Source: a virus
Direction: 5' to 3' (one strand)
Length of the DNA: 42,909 bases
IMG/VR virus record: IMGVR_UViG_3300031707_000048
Location: 1 to 42,909 of that record
Every line of letters starts with the position of its first letter. The first letter of the stretch is position 1. The notes beneath the pieces were generated by a model. The model was not told the origin of the DNA, did no database searches, and was given only the letters and a program-made list of their open reading frames with translations. Below are positions 37,087-42,909 of the stretch, in pieces. The translations under genes were made by a program, and so were the position numbers.

Positions 37087-38178
37087 TTACATCACTTTGA
37101 CAATGATCAATGTGTAAAGATCATGAGCCTTCGTCCCACCAATTGATGGTACTAAGGATGCAGACCCCGCTGAGCCAGCATTACCGACATACGAGCCAGC
37201 CCCACTCACCGAGCCACCAGAAGTCCAACTCTTCTGAGCCTCTGCCTTCACGATAATCAGGCGCACATTATAGCCAAGAGGCATCTGAGCCTTCTTCATC
37301 TTAAGGGCTGTGGGAAGAAGCCTTTTAATCGGAACATTGGCAGTAGTGTCCAATACTTCCTTAACCTCTTCATTGGCTCCAAGAATGGGAATGCCGACCT
37401 TGGGAAGAAGGTTAGCAAAGTTCCAATCAACCTTGCCTTGTCCAAAATTCAACTCAGCCGGTCCAACAGAAGGAGCGCCAAGGTATTCCCTGGGATTCTC
37501 GATCTTAACTTCCTGCACTGGAGCCACATAGCCGAATTGATCCTGGGTGTTGTTGGCCGACTGCCCCTGAATCTGGCCTTGCTGTTGCTTCTGTTTTTGT
37601 GATTGATCCTGGTTCTGCCTGTTAGAATTGCGGTTCTGAACAGCACCCCTTTCAATCACGTTCTTGTTGATATTCACGTCTGTGTTATCAATCTTATTGA
37701 CATTCGTGAATTCGGGTTTATTAACATTCACATTGGTGATCTCTGGAGCCACGATTCCAACATTCGTATTCTTATTATTAACTGTTGCTGTGGCTTCGGG
37801 TGATAAAGTCTTTGATAAAAATCCACCACCAATAGTCACATTCCCAATGTCCTTGTTTGTGACTGTGTTGTTGATCGGGCCAGTAGTTGCACTTACATTA
37901 CCGACTGTTGCTTTGACATCACCAATCTTTGCCGATGGAGAAAAGTTCCCAATTCCATTACCAACCAAATTGTTGTTAACCGGAGCGATAACTGGACTGA
38001 TCACTGGACTAACTGCTCCTGGAGCCACATAAGCGGTCCCACCCGCTCCACCGGTTGCAGATGAATTTCCACTATTGGTAATGGTAGCCGTTGCATCTGC
38101 CTCGCTGTGTGGATCCGCAGCGAATGCCGACACTGCTATTGCCAAAACTAAAAACATCGCTAACAACATCTTTTTCAT
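37087..38178 (-). CDS. Secreted low-complexity Asn/Gln-rich protein, 363 aa
   Basis: A signal peptide (MKKMLLAMFLVLAIAVSAFA) is followed by an Asn/Thr/Val-rich region with irregular repeats (NNTVTNKDIGNVTIGGGF; ITNVNVNKPEFTNVNKIDN). A Gln-rich stretch follows (QNQDQSQKQKQQQGQIQGQS). A more ordered C-terminal domain has REYLGAPSVGPAELNFGQG, RLLPTALKMKKAQMPLGYNV and HDLYTLIIVKVM. It lies at the 3' end of the leftward arm, convergent with the lysis genes. GAAGGAGATTTT precedes the ATG. It may be a surface protein that alters the host or shields receptors, or a cargo gene. No family name can be given. Confidence 0.6.
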   Translation of the reverse strand: MKKMLLAMFLVLAIAVSAFAADPHSEADATATITNSGNSSATGGAGGTAYVAPGAVSPVISPVIAPVNNNLVGNGIGNFSPSAKIGDVKATVGNVSATTGPINNTVTNKDIGNVTIGGGFLSKTLSPEATATVNNKNTNVGIVAPEITNVNVNKPEFTNVNKIDNTDVNINKNVIERGAVQNRNSNRQNQDQSQKQKQQQGQIQGQSANNTQDQFGYVAPVQEVKIENPREYLGAPSVGPAELNFGQGKVDWNFANLLPKVGIPILGANEEVKEVLDTTANVPIKRLLPTALKMKKAQMPLGYNVRLIIVKAEAQKSWTSGGSVSGAGSYVGNAGSAGSASLVPSIGGTKAHDLYTLIIVKVM

Positions 38179-38260
38179 AAAATCTCCTTCCTTTCTTTTA
38201 TTTGTTAGGGGTTAGTCTTTTTCTCTGCCTCTGCCTCTTTGTTACCTCATTCACCCCCCT

Positions 38261-38350
38261 TCATTTGAAGATTAAGTACAGAACCACTATCCAGAATGGA
38301 ATAACCATAAGTAACCCATTCATTACTCCGATCCAGAATTCTCTACTCAT
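38261..38350 (-). CDS. Membrane micropeptide, 29 aa
   Basis: ATG 38350 follows AAAGGAGGATGAAGA. The product is one hydrophobic span (MSREFWIGVMNGLLMVIPF and WIVVLYLIFK). No family recognised. It is one of several membrane microproteins in this part of the leftward arm. Confidence 0.5.
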   Translation of the reverse strand: MSREFWIGVMNGLLMVIPFWIVVLYLIFK

Positions 38351-38353
38351 TCT

Positions 38354-38458
38354 TCATCCTCCTTTAAATCCAAGGCGGGCAGGACTTTCATATACCGGCC
38401 AGATGGTATCACCAGTCTCCATCCTGCTTACCAACACGAGGTTGGTATAGGCCACCAT
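38354..38458 (-). CDS. Possible 34-aa protein
   Basis: ATG 38458 opens a frame for MVAYTNLVLVSRMETG and then DTIWPVYESPARLGFKGG, ending just before the next ribosome site. The amino-acid pattern looks protein-like. The upstream AGGGCGGTGG is only a fair ribosome site. The same DNA can fold as the structure at 38397-38463, so coding and RNA readings compete. Confidence 0.4.
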   Translation of the reverse strand: MVAYTNLVLVSRMETGDTIWPVYESPARLGFKGG

Positions 38459-38463
38459 CGGCC
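38397..38463 (-). other. Potential structured RNA element
   Basis: GGCC-A-GATGGT (38397-38407) can pair with ACCATCGGCC (38454-38463), leaving one bulged A. Inside lies a perfect 7-bp stem, TACCAAC/GTTGGTA (38429-38435 and 38441-38447). Two nested stems in 67 bases between genes suggest an mRNA element, but the overlapping frame makes this uncertain. Confidence 0.35.
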
Positions 38464-38479
38464 ACCGCCCTGGATTATT

Positions 38480-38674
38480 CTACTTCATCCGCAATTTCTC
38501 TTTCACCAGCGTCATATCGCTCTTTAGTATTCCAATCTGTGTTTCATGTTTGGCAATTTTGCCGTCCCTGTCGAAGTCCTGCCACTTTCCAAGGATATAA
38601 CCCCCCTGGAACCCAGCTGTGGCTATCAGGGTCGCAATAATGATATATAGAATTGCCTCTCGAAGTCCGCTCAT
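38480..38674 (-). CDS. Single-TM coiled-coil protein, 64 aa
   Basis: MSGLREAILYIIIATLIATA, then GFQGGYILGKWQDFDRDGKI and a charged helix (KSDMTLVKEKLRMK). ATG 38674 follows AAGGAGGAGGGACAGA and overlaps the upstream stop (ATGA). It is therefore preferred over the frame open from 38713. One membrane span with a cytoplasmic or periplasmic helix; function unknown. Confidence 0.58.
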   Translation of the reverse strand: MSGLREAILYIIIATLIATAGFQGGYILGKWQDFDRDGKIAKHETQIGILKSDMTLVKEKLRMK

Positions 38675-38802
38675 TCTGTCCCTCCTCCTTCCCCCATTAC
38701 ACAATAAGGGCAAGGATACTCACATTGTCCTTGTTTATGTAATGCCAAATCCACAAAGAGCATTTCCTCTATCCATTCCAAATATTCTGCCCCTTCCCCC
38801 AT
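38671..38802 (-). CDS. Small acidic Cys-rich protein, 43 aa
   Basis: Found by reading the gap. AAGGAGGTGGTATA precedes ATG 38802. MGEGAEYLEWIEEMLFVD is followed by a possible zinc site (CEYPCPYC) and a Gly tail. The start overlaps the previous stop by one base, and the stop overlaps the next start. Function unknown. Confidence 0.55.
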   Translation of the reverse strand: MGEGAEYLEWIEEMLFVDLALHKQGQCEYPCPYCVMGEGGGTE

Positions 38803-38927
38803 TATACCACCTCCTTCAATTGAATTTTCTTATACACCCACAAACCCACGAGAATTATTGCTGATATGGGTACAGCAATTATCATAGCAGTGACCTTTCT
38901 AATTGCATCTGGAATGTATCCTTTCAT
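38802..38927 (-). CDS. Single-TM microprotein, 41 aa
   Basis: ATG 38927 follows AAAGGAGAAGTGAG. MKGYIPDAIRKVTAMIIAVP continues into a hydrophobic span (ISAIILVGLWVY) and a basic tail. It lies between the 82-residue protein and the Cys-rich protein in a tight run. Function unknown. Confidence 0.55.
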   Translation of the reverse strand: MKGYIPDAIRKVTAMIIAVPISAIILVGLWVYKKIQLKEVV

Positions 38928-38928
38928 C

Positions 38929-39177
38929 TCACTTCTCCTTTAGTCTTATCTTTTCTCCTATTAGTAATTCTATACACATAATGAGAGCGTCCCCCAACGG
39001 CTGGTTCATTTTCTTTGCTCCCTCCAGTACTTTTCTCACCGTTTCATCCCCCATCAAGATCCCCAATCTCCGTGCGTACGAAGGTGACATCATGATGAGT
39101 ATTACAGCTTCTGCATGCCGTTTCATTTCCTTCTCTTCTTCTTTACTACTCCCACCATTGTCTCCTTTGTTTTTCAT
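38929..39177 (-). CDS. Helical hypothetical protein after the polymerase, 82 aa
   Basis: ATG 39177 overlaps the polymerase stop (ATGA). The product has a charged N-terminus (MKNKGDNGGSSKEEEKEMKR) and a helical remainder (SPSYARRLGILMGDETVRKV; GDALIMCIELLIGEKIRLKE). Translational coupling suggests a link with the polymerase, but no family is recognised. Confidence 0.55.
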   Translation of the reverse strand: MKNKGDNGGSSKEEEKEMKRHAEAVILIMMSPSYARRLGILMGDETVRKVLEGAKKMNQPLGDALIMCIELLIGEKIRLKEK

Positions 39178-42100
39178 CTGCACATTGACCCCCACCGTTT
39201 CCCCGTTTCTACTTTTACAGGAAATGGTATTGATAATTTTGTTACTTCCTCCATGATCTTCTTAATCCCCAATGTTACCTCCTTTATTTTCTTTACTTTT
39301 ATTTCGAAAAGCAGCGAATCGTGGATCTGGATCAACCACCTGATGTCACGGTCTTCCCCTATCTTTCCCCACAGCCTCCTCATTGCTTCTTTAATAATTC
39401 CTTGCGCTCCGCTTTGGATCGGCTGATTTCCAGCCCTCCTCAATCCCTGCTCTCTTATATGGGGGAAGCACGATCGCACTTCCGGTATCAATTCTACTCT
39501 TCCCCACATATCAGTTATATATCCATTTTCTCTCACTTGCCTTCTCAGATCCCCTATATACGTGGCCACTCCCGTGTGAATCTTAAACCACGAGTCCAGG
39601 AATTCCTGGCATCTATCCTCCGTCCACCCCTCCGCTCCTCCCGCCATCAACTCTCTGCTAAGCCCTATAGCTGTGATACTATTGATGACGCCAAACCCCG
39701 TGCGCTTGCTTGGATAGCGGTGCTTCATCTCATCTACATCCTCTTTCCTCTTTATCCCAAATGCTCTCATTGCGGTATCCGTGTGTACGTCTCCCCCTCT
39801 TTTATACACATCCAACATCACTTTGTCCTGGCTGAAATGCGCCATCAATCTCATTTCTATCTGACTATTATGAGTGATTAAACCCTCGGCGATGAAGGTC
39901 TTGGAACTGGTCTGTATGGATACCAATTCACACTTTCCTATCGGCGTCACCGATACCACTCTCGACTTTCCTACTGGTGGTCTTCTTCCCATAAATAACA
40001 TTATAGCCTTATCCAGCAACCTTTGGGGTCTGTATGTTCCCAGGAATCTTGCTATGTCTCTTCTATTCGAAATCCAAATAGATGCTACAGGATGACTATT
40101 TTTAAATCCGCCTCCCTTTCCCATCCACGGATCATGAAATTCATACCCTTTATCTTTCAATAATCCCCCCACAAAGTTTAGCATTATTCCAGGTTTCTGA
40201 GTGAACGTCAGTATAATACCTCTGCCAACCGATATTGACCCTTCACCGTCGAATGCTCCAGCCAGATACCCATCTTCCCATTGGTTCGATTCATCCCACA
40301 CATCTGACGCATTCCATATTTCAAATCTATTTGGAACAAGCTTGCTCGTTTTTATCCATTTATACACGTTGTCTTTACTTCCCCTATTGTCCTTCGCAAG
40401 CCAGGGGTGCTCCCCGCTTGCTATGATACATTTACCATCATCCGTTGCGATTGCATATGAAGGCAACACCAATTTTCTTGTCTTCTCTACTATAGAGGGA
40501 ATCATATGTCTTGGGGTGAAACTTTTCTCACAATTCTCTTCCACTCCCCACAATATTTCACCTTCTTTCAAATCACTTATTGGCTTCCATCTCAAATCCA
40601 TGGTGAGAACCCTGGTATCCGGAGCAAGACAGTAATCGAATGATACCAATTCCCATCCATCTTCCGCCACAAATCCATTACGAATGCGCAGTCCATCCTC
40701 CGTACGGGTAGGCTGGGCCATGAGGTTGGGATCGCTGCTGGCAATGCGGCCTGAATGCGGCACTCTGACAAGGCTAAGTTTTGTGTGAATGCGTCTATCT
40801 TCCCCCACTTTGTTTGGCAGTACGCTTATGTACTTATCCTCCAATGTGTCCGTCCCCCTCCATTCCAGTATCATAGGGACTACTTTATGTTCGTATTTTA
40901 TCTTCTCCAGCGTCTTGTGGTCCGTACTTCCTCCCCATTTCGTCTTATTAATACGTTGCCCAGCCCCCAATTTTAATTTTTTGTACAGAAGCTCCGATAC
41001 CTGCGGGGCGGATGCTGGATTGAACATGGAGTCTTTTGATTTTGGCCCAGGCTTCCATCCGTGCTTCCTTGCCATTGTATTTATCCCATCCCTCAGTATT
41101 ATATTTCTGAGGCTGAATTCTATTTCTAATTCTTTCATATATTCTGCATCAAATTTCATCCCCGCCCCCATCATGCTGCACAGGGCCGGCATTATATCCA
41201 TATCACGTTCAAGCACTTCCCAATTAATTCCAGCGCTGTCTACCATCTTTCGCAATTTGTTGTATATGCGTATGGTAGCGTCAGCGTGTGAGCATGCATA
41301 TTTCACGGCCTTCTGGAACGGAATGGATGAAAGGTCTCCTTTCCCTCCCGTTACCTCTTCGTAATTCTGCACTTTCATGCGGCATAGTTTGTATGCCAGG
41401 GCCTTGAGGGACAGCGGGAGTGTCTGTAATAGGAATGCCATTACCATAGTATCTATCCATCTGGCCGGATGCACCCCCATGCTCCATAGAATAGGCAAAT
41501 CGTAGAGAGCGTTGTGGAGTACCACCATAGTGTCATGCGACAATAGATAACAGGCGAATTCCTGCACTTTCTTCTTATCTTCATATTTTATATATTGCGC
41601 CCATCCTTCTCCAGATGTAACCGTTATTAGATATGGATTATCGCCGTCCAGTGATTCCGTGTCCACGGCCACATATCCTTTTTTCGGACCGAGTACGTAT
41701 GTGTCAAATGGCGTGCATATTGTGGTTCCAGCTATCTTTCCATTGAAATCCCCCTTCTCCAACATCACTTTAGCCGTTTCGAACGCTCCTATTATCCAGC
41801 TCATCCGTGTTGACTCATGAAATTCTATTGCTGGGTGGAAACTCGGCACTATAATTATCCTCTCGTTTAGCTTCCACCTGTGCGGCATTGCGTTCACTGC
41901 TTCCATATCGATGCCATCGCCGAGGAACCATCTCGTCGCCAGTGCCCCCAGCGCCAGTATTACTTTTGGCTTTACCTCTTTTATCTCATCCATCAGTACG
42001 GGGGTAAGCAGCTTGAGATCTTCATCCGTCACTTCCTTGTTCTCCGGCCACCCATACTTCATCACGTTAGTAACGTACACGTTCGCTCTCTCTATCCCGA

Positions 42101-42248
42101 CTATGTACTTGAGGAGATTATTGACCTCTTGGCCTGTTGGCCCGACAAACGGCCTACCACGTTTTAATTCCTGCAGTCCAGGCCCCTCTCCGCACAACAT
42201 CAAATCGCAGGGAACTGGCCCTTCACCAAGTATAAATTTATCATCCAC
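39174..42248 (-). CDS. polA: Family A DNA polymerase (UDG-like + exonuclease + polymerase) interrupted by an intein; candidate DpoZ
   Basis: A 1024-codon precursor. Residues 18-165 resemble a family 4 uracil-DNA glycosylase (CGEGPGLQELKRGRPFVGPT; VPSFHPA) but lack the iron-sulphur cysteine positions. A DEDD exonuclease follows, with VDTES (Asp196, Glu198) and HNALYD. In its third motif, YACSHADA, His321 stands where Pol I has the YxxxD aspartate. The polymerase has motif A DYSQIEMR, split by the intein after Tyr539. The O-helix reads KRTGFGVINS, with Asn-Ser where Pol I has Tyr-Gly, and motif C is IHDSLLFE with Ser replacing the usual Glu. GTG start after AGGAGAGAATAA. With PurZ present it is the likely Z-incorporating polymerase; that specificity is inferred. 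Confidence 0.88.
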   Translation of the reverse strand: MDDKFILGEGPVPCDLMLCGEGPGLQELKRGRPFVGPTGQEVNNLLKYIVGIERANVYVTNVMKYGWPENKEVTDEDLKLLTPVLMDEIKEVKPKVILALGALATRWFLGDGIDMEAVNAMPHRWKLNERIIIVPSFHPAIEFHESTRMSWIIGAFETAKVMLEKGDFNGKIAGTTICTPFDTYVLGPKKGYVAVDTESLDGDNPYLITVTSGEGWAQYIKYEDKKKVQEFACYLLSHDTMVVLHNALYDLPILWSMGVHPARWIDTMVMAFLLQTLPLSLKALAYKLCRMKVQNYEEVTGGKGDLSSIPFQKAVKYACSHADATIRIYNKLRKMVDSAGINWEVLERDMDIMPALCSMMGAGMKFDAEYMKELEIEFSLRNIILRDGINTMARKHGWKPGPKSKDSMFNPASAPQVSELLYKKLKLGAGQRINKTKWGGSTDHKTLEKIKYEHKVVPMILEWRGTDTLEDKYISVLPNKVGEDRRIHTKLSLVRVPHSGRIASSDPNLMAQPTRTEDGLRIRNGFVAEDGWELVSFDYCLAPDTRVLTMDLRWKPISDLKEGEILWGVEENCEKSFTPRHMIPSIVEKTRKLVLPSYAIATDDGKCIIASGEHPWLAKDNRGSKDNVYKWIKTSKLVPNRFEIWNASDVWDESNQWEDGYLAGAFDGEGSISVGRGIILTFTQKPGIMLNFVGGLLKDKGYEFHDPWMGKGGGFKNSHPVASIWISNRRDIARFLGTYRPQRLLDKAIMLFMGRRPPVGKSRVVSVTPIGKCELVSIQTSSKTFIAEGLITHNSQIEMRLMAHFSQDKVMLDVYKRGGDVHTDTAMRAFGIKRKEDVDEMKHRYPSKRTGFGVINSITAIGLSRELMAGGAEGWTEDRCQEFLDSWFKIHTGVATYIGDLRRQVRENGYITDMWGRVELIPEVRSCFPHIREQGLRRAGNQPIQSGAQGIIKEAMRRLWGKIGEDRDIRWLIQIHDSLLFEIKVKKIKEVTLGIKKIMEEVTKLSIPFPVKVETGKRWGSMCR
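39867..40631 (-). mobile_element. Intein with single LAGLIDADG motif inside polymerase motif A
   Basis: The intein is residues 540-794 of the precursor, 255 aa. It begins with Cys540 (block A CLAPDTRVLTMDL). Block B has ASGEHPWL. A LAGLIDADG-type motif, YLAGAFDGEGSI, is at 661-672. The end is block F (VVSVTPIGKCELVSIQT) and block G (GLITHN), with penultimate His and terminal Asn794. Ser795 is the +1 nucleophile and belongs to DYSQIE. Removal restores an unbroken motif A. With only one motif, the homing enzyme would have to dimerise. Until spliced, the polymerase must be inactive. Confidence 0.92.
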
Positions 42249-42326
42249 TTATTCTCTCCTCACCAATCCCACAATGAATATCACGATCATTGCCGCCAGC
42301 AGAAACGATATTATAGCGGCATCCAT
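42249..42326 (-). CDS. Membrane micropeptide, 25 aa
   Basis: ATG 42326 lies about ten bases after AGGTGGGG and just after CGGAG. One hydrophobic span (AAIISFLLAAMIVIFIVGLV) and a short charged tail. It ends directly before the polymerase GTG, so it may be a real microprotein or a coupling leader for the polymerase. Confidence 0.45.
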   Translation of the reverse strand: MDAAIISFLLAAMIVIFIVGLVRRE

Positions 42327-42342
42327 CTCCGTTTGTCCCCAC

Positions 42343-42573
42343 CTACTCCCCGTTATCTCTTCCCCCCACGTTAAAGCTTTGCATATCCATTCCTCCATCA
42401 CGCTCCTCCGTCCTCTTCGCTGGATTCAGTTTTCTCTCCTCAAATAGCGCATTAGCCAATTCCTTTATCAATTGTCTTACATCCTCCGGCTCCAATTTGC
42501 TATCCAGTACGATAAGCCGTATGCAGTGGCATTCTTTATCCACCCGTACAATAAACTTTCTTTCCTCATTCAT
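42343..42573 (-). CDS. Hypothetical protein, 76 aa
   Basis: MNEERKFIVRVDKECHCIRL, then LEPEDVRQLIKELANALFEE and a hydrophilic tail. The first part looks beta, the middle is a helix. The start overlaps the DUF7768-like stop (ATGA), with GGGTGGATTT upstream. No family recognised; it lies within the nucleotide and polymerase operon. Confidence 0.55.
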   Translation of the reverse strand: MNEERKFIVRVDKECHCIRLIVLDSKLEPEDVRQLIKELANALFEERKLNPAKRTEERDGGMDMQSFNVGGRDNGE

Positions 42574-42902
42574 AAATCCACCCGTCTCGTTATTGGCCTA
42601 TCCCGCATCCACGCTTCCTCCACTTCCCGTTGCATACCACCCGTCATCCGGTCCCCCAGCACTACCACTTCATCCGCTATTCTTATTATCTCCAGGCAGC
42701 ACTGCATTCCATATTCCCTATCTATCTCATAATTTTCGTCGAATGAAATGCCGTGAAGGGCGAAATGGGGTACGAGAAACAACGGCAATTCCTCTCCTCG
42801 CTGTTTATACTCCTCTATCAATTTTTGCACTGCCATCTCTACTCTCATCACGTTATCCTTGATGCTGCCCGACAATGGGGCACAAACAAATATATGCTTC
42901 AT
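42570..42902 (-). CDS. DUF7768/DUF4406-like (nucleoside deoxyribosyltransferase-fold) protein, allele B, complete
   Basis: A 110-residue protein: IFVCAPLSGSIKDNVMR at the N-terminus, PLFLVPHFALHGISFDENYE, EYGMQCCLEIIRIADEVVVL and GDRMTGGMQREVEEAWMRD. These are the motifs of DUF7768/DUF4406 proteins, which share the fold of nucleoside deoxyribosyltransferases and 5'-deoxynucleotide N-glycosidases. The gene sits between the diphosphohydrolase-like gene and the polymerase. It may cleave or exchange nucleotides in the altered pool, but members of this family have no proven activity that I know. Its ribosome site is visible only in the left copy. Confidence 0.7.
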   Translation of the reverse strand: MKHIFVCAPLSGSIKDNVMRVEMAVQKLIEEYKQRGEELPLFLVPHFALHGISFDENYEIDREYGMQCCLEIIRIADEVVVLGDRMTGGMQREVEEAWMRDRPITRRVDL

Positions 42903-42909
42903 TTCACTT
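42783..42909. repeat. 127-bp exact direct repeat, right copy (assembly overlap)
   Basis: Identical to 164-290. See the left copy: it marks the closure of the circular map, giving a unit length of 42,619 bp. The 163 bases before it are a second allele of the same locus. Confidence 0.85.

Noticed and set aside
1-42909. CRISPR arrays, tRNA genes, integrase, phage RNA polymerase, DatZ-like HD phosphohydrolase
   Set aside because: I looked for their repeat structure or motifs and found none; absence is by eye only and short or divergent forms could be missed.

Overview
This window is an almost complete genome of a tailed phage with short-tailed (podovirus) morphology, probably assembled from a metagenome. 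The last 127 bases repeat positions 164-290 exactly. The 163 bases before each copy are alleles of the same gene at about 87% identity. The map therefore closes into a circle of about 42.6 kb, with strain variation at the join. The host cannot be named. Strong AAGGAGG ribosome sites, TTGACA/TATAAT promoters, secreted proteins, T7-like internal virion proteins and spanin-like genes fit a bacterium with two membranes. Arginine is often AGA/AGG and isoleucine often ATA. No tRNA, integrase or phage RNA polymerase was seen.

The genome has two transcription arms that diverge from a repeat-rich noncoding region at about 12.1-12.9 kb. The leftward (minus) arm runs from 12,081 to 1, continues across the join at 42,909, and ends at a terminator near 37,040. 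It starts with many small, often Cys-rich proteins, then a sigma-region-4-like regulator, an HNH protein, a Cro-like repressor and a PD-(D/E)XK nuclease. Next come a RepA-like helicase beside an iteron cluster, a RecA-like ATPase and an ERCC4 nuclease. The last part is a nucleotide and replication operon: PurZ, an HNH protein, an MT-A70 methyltransferase, a dATP/dGTP diphosphohydrolase-like protein, a DUF7768-like protein and a family A DNA polymerase.

The most important content is this last operon. PurZ has Ser in place of the catalytic Asp of adenylosuccinate synthetase. With the diphosphohydrolase-like protein and the polymerase, it predicts a genome in which 2-aminoadenine (Z) replaces adenine. 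The polymerase has an N-terminal uracil-DNA-glycosylase-like domain, an exonuclease domain and a 255-residue intein. The intein sits inside catalytic motif A, between Tyr and Ser of DYSQIE. Several usually fixed active-site residues of the polymerase are changed.

The rightward (plus) arm, 12.9-37.0 kb, holds the late genes: terminase subunits (the large one apparently starts with ATT), portal, Bbp19-like protein, a secreted repeat protein, scaffold, major capsid protein and Bbp16-like cement. Then come a gp11-like tail protein with an inserted domain, fibre modules, a split gp12-like protein, a gp13-like acetyltransferase and gp14/15/16-like internal virion proteins. Lysis genes follow: M15 endolysin, holin-like and spanin-like proteins. 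A secreted low-complexity protein, transcribed leftward, lies convergent to the late operon. Many genes shorter than 60 codons were found by reading the gaps for ribosome sites and coupled starts.
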